The position numbers were made by a program, and so were the translations under genes. A DNA stretch of 64,000 nucleotides, from NCBI RefSeq assembly GCF_036346595.1, contig NZ_CP107834.1, positions 1,550,001 through 1,614,000 of the forward strand, read 5' to 3'. The notes beneath the pieces were generated by a model. The model was given only the letters and a program-made list of their open reading frames with translations. It did no database searches and had not been told where the DNA came from. Position 1 is the first letter of the stretch. Every line of letters begins with the position of its first letter. Positions 1 to 6,873 of this stretch are shown here, in pieces. This DNA is from Streptomyces sp. NBC_00525. GTDB taxonomy: Bacteria; Actinomycetota; Actinomycetes; Streptomycetales; Streptomycetaceae.

Positions 1-1868
1 AGGGTCCGCACATCCACATCGTCCGCGTCGACCACGCTCAGCCTCGCGCTCAGGAGGTCGCCCCCGGCCTCGCGCAGGTCCTTGTCCCAGCCCAGCCGGT
101 CGAGTGCGGTCCGGAGGTCCCGGACCGTCGAGTCGACGGCGGGCTGCTCGCCGCCCTCCGGTCCCACGAGGTTGACCATCGCGCTGATTCCGGCGAGGTC
201 GCCTCCCACCTCCTGCCTCATCGAGGCCGCGGCCTCCGTGAGCAACGTGGCCAGCGCGCGCAGCGCCTCGCAGCCCATGACGTCCAGCGCGTGCTCCGCC
301 TCCGCCGACCACACCGGCTCCGTCAGTGTGCACAGCGCGCCCACCGCCGCCTCGGTCACCCGCCCGGCCCGGAGCCAGGAGAGGGGTTCGAAGCCGGTCG
401 GTGGGCAGGCCGCCACTTTCGCGGTGACCGCGGTGGCGAGCGCACCCAATTGAGCCGCCTCCCGCGGTGAGTGGTCCGCCATGATCTCCGCGCAGCTCCG
501 GGCCGAGGCCGCCAGGACCACCCCGTACACGGGGCGTCCCGCGTCGTGAGGTGCGAGCGCGTCGAAAGCCCTGCGGTACCGGCCGATGCGTTCCAGCGGC
601 TGGTCCGTGGGGTCGTCGGCGGCCCTGGTGTCGAGGCAGTCCGCGAAGGCGACGGCGGCGTGCAGGTCGGCCGGCAGGCCGGGCAGGCCGTGGTCGAGGG
701 CCAACTCCTCCGTCAGCGCCAGGATCCGGTTGAGCAGTGTGTTCATCTCACCGGCCCGGTGACCTTCCTCCCCGCTCTGCAGGCCGAAGAACAGCAGGAT
801 CGACGCCTCGATCCGCTCCCGGGCCCGCGCCGCGGGCCCGGAAGCCTCGTCGGCTTCCTGCCCGAGCCGGCCGAGGACTGTGTGCAGCGTAGCGGCCAGC
901 GCGCCGCGGGACGGGTGGTCCGGGGGCAGCGTGGTGAGCGCGGCCCGGACGCGGACGGCCGCGCAGGCCAGCGCGGGCAGTTCGCCGTTCTCGGCGGCCG
1001 TGGTGCAGAGCAGCAGTCCGGTCACGGCGTGCAGCTCCGCGGGGTCGTGCCGGGCGGCGTGCCACAGTTCTCTCAACTCCACGACCTTTTCGGTCGTTTC
1101 GGGCGCGGGTGTGATGCCACAGGTACGCAGCAGCTCCTCGACCCGGTCCGGGGACGGCTCGCCGAGCAGTACGGCGGCCCGGACGACCACGTCGAGCATG
1201 AGCGGCAGCTGACCGCCCTGGCGGGGATGACTGGCAGGGACCAGGGCGCACGCCTTGGCGGCGGTCCGTGCCGCGGCCGTGAGCGAATCGGGCTCGGCCA
1301 GCGCCTCGAAGCGCTGCATGCGTACGGCGACGAGTGCGACGGAGACGTCACCGAAGCCCTCGTGGTCAGGGGGCATGACGACGAGCGCGTCGAGCAGCCA
1401 GGCGAGCGCCTGATCGAACAGTGGCGTGGCCGCGGCCGCGCCGCCGTCCTCCATCGCCCGCAGGGCCAGCGCGCAGCAGACGGAACCCACGATGCAGGCG
1501 AAACCCGACAGGCGCAAGAACGTATCGGCCTCCACCTCCGCGATCTCCGGAGGCAGATCCGGCAACACGCTCGGATCGGGCAGCAGCGGACGAAGGAGGC
1601 TGCGCAGAGCGAGAGCGAACAGCGCGTCCTGGTCCGCCGCCGGGTTCCGGTCACCGGCGCTCGCTCGGTACCAGTACGTCCAGCAGACGAGCAGGAGGGG
1701 GTCGAAGGGCACCTCCACGCCAGGTGCGGGTGCCGCTCCGGCGAGTAGTCTCAGCGCGTCGGTTTCGGCGTCCTCACTCAGCAGCCCTTCGAGATCCCGC
1801 GTCTGCCCCGCCTCGCCGAGCCGGGCCGCCACCCGCCCTGCCAACTCGTTCCGCTTGTAGTCGGACAT
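1..1868 (-). CDS. Large helical protein of unknown function, partial (C-terminus outside window)
   Basis: An open minus-strand frame reads from an ATG at 1868 to the window edge without a stop, giving about 622 visible residues that begin MSDYKRNELAGRVAARLGE. An alternative in-frame ATG lies at 1880. The visible part is Leu/Ala-rich and predicted almost wholly helical, with repeated helix-turn-helix spacing of the kind seen in solenoid (TPR-like) scaffolds. No catalytic motif, membrane segment or signal peptide is visible. It is divergent from the two small genes at 1964-3153. The N-terminal style resembles helical regions that precede effector domains such as CHAT in Streptomyces, but the decisive C-terminal part is missing, so no function is assigned. 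The frame stays open for 1.8 kb while competing frames are broken, so I am confident it is coding. Confidence 0.7.
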   Translation of the reverse strand, partial: MSDYKRNELAGRVAARLGEAGQTRDLEGLLSEDAETDALRLLAGAAPAPGVEVPFDPLLLVCWTYWYRASAGDRNPAADQDALFALALRSLLRPLLPDPSVLPDLPPEIAEVEADTFLRLSGFACIVGSVCCALALRAMEDGGAAAATPLFDQALAWLLDALVVMPPDHEGFGDVSVALVAVRMQRFEALAEPDSLTAAARTAAKACALVPASHPRQGGQLPLMLDVVVRAAVLLGEPSPDRVEELLRTCGITPAPETTEKVVELRELWHAARHDPAELHAVTGLLLCTTAAENGELPALACAAVRVRAALTTLPPDHPSRGALAATLHTVLGRLGQEADEASGPAARARERIEASILLFFGLQSGEEGHRAGEMNTLLNRILALTEELALDHGLPGLPADLHAAVAFADCLDTRAADDPTDQPLERIGRYRRAFDALAPHDAGRPVYGVVLAASARSCAEIMADHSPREAAQLGALATAVTAKVAACPPTGFEPLSWLRAGRVTEAAVGALCTLTEPVWSAEAEHALDVMGCEALRALATLLTEAAASMRQEVGGDLAGISAMVNLVGPEGGEQPAVDSTVRDLRTALDRLGWDKDLREAGGDLLSARLSVVDADDVDVRT

Positions 1869-1940
1869 GGCGCGTATCATATTCTGACACACTCTCAAGA
1901 AGGTTGTCTCTCAACGGTGTTCGGACACAGGAGGCACTAC

Positions 1941-1967
1941 GTGCTCACGTCGGGGCGTGGCAGGTGA
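1941..1967 (+). promoter_or_regulatory. Possible 8-codon leader ORF coupled to the next gene
   Basis: GGAGG at 1930-1934 lies 6 nt before a GTG at 1941. That GTG opens an 8-codon frame ending in TGA at 1965-1967. The TGA overlaps the GTG start (1964) of the following gene as GTGA. The downstream gene has no Shine-Dalgarno of its own, so the leader could deliver ribosomes to it by coupling. A start-site misassignment or a frameshift is the alternative. Confidence 0.35.
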
Positions 1968-2356
1968 GCAAACGGGAGCGCCTACGGCGTCAGGCCTACG
2001 AGGACGCGGTCGAGTACCTCTGCGCCGAGTTCGTCTCCTTGAACGAACACCTCGGCGGCCCGGAATGGGCGCGGACGGTCGAGGCGGTCACCTCCGGTGA
2101 GCCGCACACGGAGAGCTGGTATGCCGCCGTCCGGCTCCTGCACGAGGCCGTCGAGGGAGCGGGTATCCCCGGCGGCCTCGGTCTGACCACGCCCATGGGC
2201 ACCCAGGAGTGGCCGGTCACCGGGCGCCGCGTCACCGGCTGGGTGTGCCCCGCCCATTCGTGCTCACGCGTGCAGCGCTTCGAGGGGGGTGGCGATCAGC
2301 CGCCCGCCCCGGAATGCGCTCTGCTGGGACGGGCGATGCGCTTCGTGACGGACTGA
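1964..2356 (+). CDS. Small protein with C-terminal zinc-binding-like Cys/His motif
   Basis: 130 residues from GTG 1964. The N-terminal two thirds is helical. The C-terminal part has the spacing CPAHSC, then about 18 residues later a further Cys (PECALLG), which could hold a metal ion. Tryptophans at EWART, ESWYA, QEWPV and GWVC punctuate the sequence. The stop lies 5 bp before the next gene, so the two form an operon, divergent from the gene at 1-1868 and convergent with the Hsp70 operon. I do not recognise the family. The GTG start is chosen because it overlaps the leader stop codon and removes an implausible Pro/Arg-rich N-terminus. Confidence 0.6.
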   Translation: MSKRERLRRQAYEDAVEYLCAEFVSLNEHLGGPEWARTVEAVTSGEPHTESWYAAVRLLHEAVEGAGIPGGLGLTTPMGTQEWPVTGRRVTGWVCPAHSCSRVQRFEGGGDQPPAPECALLGRAMRFVTD

Positions 2357-2361
2357 GCGGC

Positions 2362-3153
2362 ATGGGCCTGCTGCTGGCACTCCAGAGCCGTATCCCGGAC
2401 CGCTGGTTCCTCAGACGGCTGCTCCCGTCCGCCCTCTTCGTCGCGGTCGCGTATCTCGTCGCCGGACTCGGCCAGTCCCGCTGGTACGACGCCGGGCTCG
2501 CCGCCCGCAGGCTGGAGCGGTACCTCGGTGCGGCGGGCGGCGCCCCGGCGCACACCACGGCAGCCCTGCTGCTCTACGCGATCGCGGTGACCGCGTGCGC
2601 GTTCGCCGTGCCCGTGTCGGCGCAGGTCGTGAGCTCACTGGCCGCAGGTGCGTGGCCGTGGTGGCTCGCGCCCCTGAGCGAGCGCGTCCGGGAACGGCGC
2701 GTGCGGCGCTGGCGGTCGCCGGACGATCTGCGCGACGACGCCCTTCGCAGCCGGGGCCGCGGAAAGGTCCTGCGGGCCGCCAGGCTGGAGGCACGCGCGG
2801 CGGCAACCGCGCGGATCGCCCCTAAGACCCCCACGTGGACGGGCGACCGGCTCCGGTCCGCCGCGGACCGGGTACGCGAGTTGCGCGGTCTGGACGTCGA
2901 GACATCGTGGGTCGACCTGTTGCTGGACCTGTCGGAGTCCTCTCGTGCCGCCCTCCTCGAAGCACGCGACGGCTACGACGGCGCGTGCGAGGCAACTGTC
3001 TGGAGCCTTGCCTACCTGGCCCTGGGCGTGTGCTGGTGGCCCGCAGCGGTCGTGGGCGCTCTGGCCTGGCTGGCCTCCTGGCGGTGGCTGCGGCAGGCGG
3101 GTGACGTACTCGGGAGCACCACGGAGGCCGTCGCGCGAGCCCAGGACGCCTGA
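2362..3153 (+). CDS. Membrane protein of unknown function
   Basis: 263 residues from ATG 2362, 5 bp after the preceding stop. Two hydrophobic segments lie near the N-terminus (LLPSALFVAVAYLVAGLG and the TTAALLLYAIAVTACAFAVP region). A basic stretch rich in RVRERRVRRW follows, then a helical middle, and one or two hydrophobic segments near the C-terminus (SLAYLALGVCWWPAAVVG and ALAWLASW). The layout suggests an inner-membrane protein with a positively charged cytoplasmic loop. It is co-transcribed with the zinc-motif protein and lies tail-to-tail with the membrane-anchored P-loop protein at 3254-5833, so a role with that system is plausible but unproven. Confidence 0.65.
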   Translation: MGLLLALQSRIPDRWFLRRLLPSALFVAVAYLVAGLGQSRWYDAGLAARRLERYLGAAGGAPAHTTAALLLYAIAVTACAFAVPVSAQVVSSLAAGAWPWWLAPLSERVRERRVRRWRSPDDLRDDALRSRGRGKVLRAARLEARAAATARIAPKTPTWTGDRLRSAADRVRELRGLDVETSWVDLLLDLSESSRAALLEARDGYDGACEATVWSLAYLALGVCWWPAAVVGALAWLASWRWLRQAGDVLGSTTEAVARAQDA

Positions 3154-3253
3154 GCGGACCGGATGCGGTGGCTGGCGGGCCCCGGTCACCGGCGCTCGCA
3201 TCGCCCGCCTGCCTGCCTGCCGCACGGGCCGATGCGGCCCCTGCCGTGGGCGT

Positions 3254-5833
3254 TCAGCCGCCGTCGCAAACGATCGGCTGCGCCCGTGGCCCCGAGGCCG
3301 TCGGCGTCAGCCACGCCACACAGACGGCCGTGGCCGTGTGCCCGTCCTCGGTGATGCGCACCGCATACCGCACCGGACCGGGGCGCGCGTCGGCTTCGGC
3401 GGTCAGGCGCAGGCCGGCGGAGACGGTGGCCCTCGCGGGGACCCGGTGCGGCGGAGCACCGGCGGGTGCGGCCCGCCAGCCCGGTGGCAGCGAAGGCGGG
3501 CGGACATCGACGGTCACCGCCCGGTTCGCCGTGCTGGTGAGCAGCAGGCCTGACCCGCTGGGCCGCAGCCGGAGCAGTCGGCTGGAGGGCGACCAGGTGC
3601 GCAGCGTGACGATGCTCACCCCGGCGGGCCGGTCGGTCCCGGGAACGACGATCCTGATCGCCGACGCGGTCACCCCGACCGTGATCTCGTCCAGGGTCAG
3701 ATGCGGGGTGAGGTCGGTGGCGTCGTGTTCGAGGGGCCGGGCCACCCACTTGCCGGCGGCGTCCGGTGTTCGGATCTCCAGTCTGTCGGGGTCCACCCCG
3801 GTGAGCATCAGTTCGACGCGCGAGATCGGGACCGGGACGCCGAAGTCGACCTCCAGCCAGTCCGAGTGCCCTGGTTCGCCCGCACCGGGGCTGCCCGCCG
3901 TCGACCACAGTCCGGTGGCCCCCGCCCGGGGTCCGGCCGGTGAGGTTACCGGGGCCGAGTAGCTGGCCTTGAACGTGGGCCACGAGACGCCCTGGTGGAC
4001 TTCCGTCAGGTCACGATCGTGAGTGAATCCAGGCAGCGGATCGGCCCAGCGGTCATAGGCTGCGGGCAGACCGAAGAGCGCGGTAGCCGGAAGGGCCGAG
4101 GTCTGCAGCAGGACGAGCACCAACGGGAGGGCCACCAAGCCGGCGAAGTGAGAGAGCAGCAGGGCGTAACGCGCGCGTCCGGTCCGGGCCGCGGCGGGAC
4201 GGCGCATGCGAACCGGCCGCGGCAGGCGCAGCGGTGGGACGAACCTGAGCCGCCGGGGAGTCGCCGGGACTCCGGCCGTCCACAGCAGCAGTCCGCCGAG
4301 ATCAGTCCCCCCGTCCGCTCCCGCGTCGTCGGCCAGAAACCGAGTGGGGACCGCGGATGCCTCCACAAGACGGACCAGGTTCCCGGCCCCCGCGGCCACC
4401 AGCCACTGCCGGACGGCGTCGTCGCCGTCCGCGAGCCCCGCCCCCGCCGAGGTACGGCGGAGCGCGGCCGTCTTCGTCAGGACGACGGCGATGCGCCGCG
4501 GTCGGCGGCCCGCGGGAAGGGCCGCGACGTTGCGCAGCACGCGTTCGGCGGTTTCGCCAGGCTCCTGCGCGGCCTGCGGCACCGAGAGGATCCGCTCCCG
4601 GTCCTCGTCGGTCGACGCGCGCCGTACGGCGGTGAGCGCCGGCCCGTCGATCACCAGCACCAGGCCGTGGGCGTGGTGGAGACCGTCCACGGCATCCAAC
4701 TGCGACTGCTCGGCGAAGGCGGGCCCCGGCGGATCGAGCAGGACGAGGGAACGGCGTCCACCACGCAGCCCGAACAGGCCGGTCGCGGCGGCACCCCGCA
4801 CACCGCCGCCGACGCTTCCGCGCAGCGACCGCACCCGCCGGATCAGTTGTGCCAGCCCGCTGCGCACGAGGACGCTGCGCCCGGAACCGGGCGCCCCGGC
4901 GACGAGGATTACACGGGTTCGGTGACCGTCCCGCAGCACGGGGCGGGAGCAGTGCGGGCACCGGGCGTCCAGCCGCCGGGCGCCGGACATGATGGCTGCG
5001 GGCAGCCGGATCCCGCAGCGGCAGACGCGGTGCAGGGCGCCGTCGCGTCCGGGTTCGAGGCGCCGGTGCCGCGCACGGCAGCCGGGGCAGATCCTGACGG
5101 GCAGGGCCACGACGCGCCCGCAATCGGCGTGCGGGCACACGCCGGCGGCGCCGGTCAGCCCGCGGGCGGCCCGGTCGACCGTCCGGCAGAGTGCGCAGAA
5201 GAGCCGGAAGCAGTCCGTCAACACGGTCCAGACCAGGAGGTGGAGCAGCAGCGCCGGCAGGAACAGCACAGCCGTCGCCAGGACGATCGCCAGCAGCCAG
5301 CAGCCGCGGTAGGCACACCCGATCAGGCCGATGCACCGGTCTCCGAAGACCTCGATACGTCTGCGAGGGCGGCCGATCGACGTGAACAGCTCGTAATCGC
5401 GCGTGAGCGCGCTCGCCGCCTCCTTGGCGTACGCCTCCCGTGCGTCCTGCCACAGGGCCGGGAACACCCGCGGGCCGGCCCGGTGCAGATACGGGACCCG
5501 GACCGGCTCGTCACTCGCGACCGCCACTTCGGGCGAGCCGCCCTCGGACAACTTCCACACAGAGCGGACATGACGCCAGATCAGTCGCGGCAGCACCCCA
5601 CAGACGTAATAGAAGGCGAAACCCACCGCTGGGAACACAAGCATCGCGAGGCAGAACCAGAAGAGGACGACAGGCATGACCAGGACCTTGAGGACGGTCT
5701 CGATCCACTCACGCGCCTTCTGTGCCTTCGGACGCAGCCTAGCCGCCGTCTCGCGCACACGCGCCGGCAGTTCGGGCCGCCTCACCTCCTGTGTCCCGCG
5801 CGATCGAGCAGGCCGAACCGGTGCAGCAGCCAC
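3254..5833 (-). CDS. Membrane-anchored zinc-ribbon P-loop (GTPase-like) protein with extracytoplasmic discoidin-like domain
   Basis: 859 residues from GTG 5833; a GTG at 5785, overlapping the upstream stop as GTGA, is the alternative. Order: hydrophobic hairpin at about 50-81; second membrane region about 166-212; zinc-ribbon cysteines C233/C238/C249/C252, C271/C273 and C292/C295; P-loop GAPGSGRS at 313-320; DPPG (G3-like) at 367-370; TKTA where NKxD is expected at 453-456; SA (G5-like) near 492. A further membrane helix at about 557-580 is followed by about 280 residues including a beta-sandwich resembling discoidin/F5-8C domains (SDWLEVDFGVPVPISRVEL). The nucleotide-binding core should be cytoplasmic and the sandwich outside. 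It is last in the operon after its smaller P-loop partner. The family resembles the double-GTPase (DO-GTPase) proteins of bacterial conflict systems; that is inference. Confidence 0.75.
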   Translation of the reverse strand: MAAAPVRPARSRGTQEVRRPELPARVRETAARLRPKAQKAREWIETVLKVLVMPVVLFWFCLAMLVFPAVGFAFYYVCGVLPRLIWRHVRSVWKLSEGGSPEVAVASDEPVRVPYLHRAGPRVFPALWQDAREAYAKEAASALTRDYELFTSIGRPRRRIEVFGDRCIGLIGCAYRGCWLLAIVLATAVLFLPALLLHLLVWTVLTDCFRLFCALCRTVDRAARGLTGAAGVCPHADCGRVVALPVRICPGCRARHRRLEPGRDGALHRVCRCGIRLPAAIMSGARRLDARCPHCSRPVLRDGHRTRVILVAGAPGSGRSVLVRSGLAQLIRRVRSLRGSVGGGVRGAAATGLFGLRGGRRSLVLLDPPGPAFAEQSQLDAVDGLHHAHGLVLVIDGPALTAVRRASTDEDRERILSVPQAAQEPGETAERVLRNVAALPAGRRPRRIAVVLTKTAALRRTSAGAGLADGDDAVRQWLVAAGAGNLVRLVEASAVPTRFLADDAGADGGTDLGGLLLWTAGVPATPRRLRFVPPLRLPRPVRMRRPAAARTGRARYALLLSHFAGLVALPLVLVLLQTSALPATALFGLPAAYDRWADPLPGFTHDRDLTEVHQGVSWPTFKASYSAPVTSPAGPRAGATGLWSTAGSPGAGEPGHSDWLEVDFGVPVPISRVELMLTGVDPDRLEIRTPDAAGKWVARPLEHDATDLTPHLTLDEITVGVTASAIRIVVPGTDRPAGVSIVTLRTWSPSSRLLRLRPSGSGLLLTSTANRAVTVDVRPPSLPPGWRAAPAGAPPHRVPARATVSAGLRLTAEADARPGPVRYAVRITEDGHTATAVCVAWLTPTASGPRAQPIVCDGG

Positions 5834-6873
5834 AGCAGCGGGTCCTCGACCCGGTGCGGCCTCGGTCCGCCGGGTGGTGCCGCGTCGCCACGGGGTGAGC
5901 GACCCAACGCCGAGAAGGCGAAGAGCTGGTAGTCCGCGCAGGTTTCACGCAGCCGCCGGTCGATGCCGTCGCTCTGCCACAGCGCCAGCAGCGCCCGCAG
6001 TTCCGCGTCCACCGCCGAACGGTCGACGGCGTCGAACCCGGGGCCGGGGGAACGTCGGCGATGCAGCGGTGAGTTGGGCGGCAGTTGTGGGGCGACCAGG
6101 TCGAGTTTCGCCACGGCGACCGCGACCGGAATGCCGATCCGGCCACGGTCCGGGGCCCCGGCTCCCGCCGTCCGCAGTCGGTCGAGCACACGCTCCACCA
6201 CCTGTGCTGAATCCGCTGTCGGCGGCCGTCCGACCGGCCGGGGCACCGCGCCGGTCAGATCCTGCGGGTCGAGCAGCAGCACGATCGCGTCCGCCCCGGC
6301 CAGGCTCCGCAACTCGCCCTCGGCCGGCTCCCCGCCCGCGAACCACCGTTGGGCCGTGTCCAGCAGCACGAACGTCAGAGCCCGCTCACGCCGACCGGCG
6401 CGACGGCTCATGCGGTGGACCAACGGGCGCGGGCTCCCGGACGGAAGGGCCGGGGGAAGCACGTGCGCGTCCTCGTAGAGCGGCTGCTCGTACCGCCGTA
6501 CGTCGGTGGCCGTACGGTCGTCGCAGGGCAGCAGCGCCATGCCCAGTTCCGCACCGAGGCGATGGCGCAGCTCATGCAGCGCGACGGCGGTGAAGGTGCT
6601 GCGTCCGCTGCCCGCCGGGCCGGCGAGGACCACGACGCGACTGCGGTCCCGCAGGTATCCCTCGGGCAGCCGCTCGTCGCACCACCCGCAGTGAGGCCGT
6701 GCGGTCGTACGGCCGCAGGTATCGCAGAGCCCGGTCGACAGGGGCGGACCGGCAGTGGGCCGACCGCGTCCGCCGCAGTGGCGGACGCACCGGAGTCCGA
6801 TGTCGCCGCGAGTGATCCGACGCAAGCACGACGGGCACACCCAGGTGTCCGCGCCGCGGTTCAGGATCGCCAT
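5782..6873 (-). CDS. Zinc-ribbon P-loop (GTPase-like) protein
   Basis: 363 residues. The N-terminus carries four Cys pairs (C13/C16, C29/C33, C50/C53, C62/C65) that would form two zinc ribbons. The P-loop is GPAGSGRST at 85-93, with Arg instead of the usual Lys. LLDTAQ at 171-175 is in the G3/Walker B place, AKLD at 255-258 replaces NKxD, and FSAL near the end fits G5. No membrane segment is seen. Start ATG 6873 overlaps the preceding gene by 13 bp and the 3' end overlaps the next gene, so translation is coupled on both sides. It pairs with the larger membrane P-loop protein downstream, suggesting a two-GTPase relay. The degenerate K and D residues make true GTPase activity uncertain. Confidence 0.75.
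   Translation of the reverse strand: MAILNRGADTWVCPSCLRRITRGDIGLRCVRHCGGRGRPTAGPPLSTGLCDTCGRTTARPHCGWCDERLPEGYLRDRSRVVVLAGPAGSGRSTFTAVALHELRHRLGAELGMALLPCDDRTATDVRRYEQPLYEDAHVLPPALPSGSPRPLVHRMSRRAGRRERALTFVLLDTAQRWFAGGEPAEGELRSLAGADAIVLLLDPQDLTGAVPRPVGRPPTADSAQVVERVLDRLRTAGAGAPDRGRIGIPVAVAVAKLDLVAPQLPPNSPLHRRRSPGPGFDAVDRSAVDAELRALLALWQSDGIDRRLRETCADYQLFAFSALGRSPRGDAAPPGGPRPHRVEDPLLWLLHRFGLLDRAGHRR

Noticed and set aside
1..1868. Calling the first protein a CHAT-domain effector
   Set aside because: The helical style fits, but no caspase-like motif is visible and the C-terminal part is outside the window.
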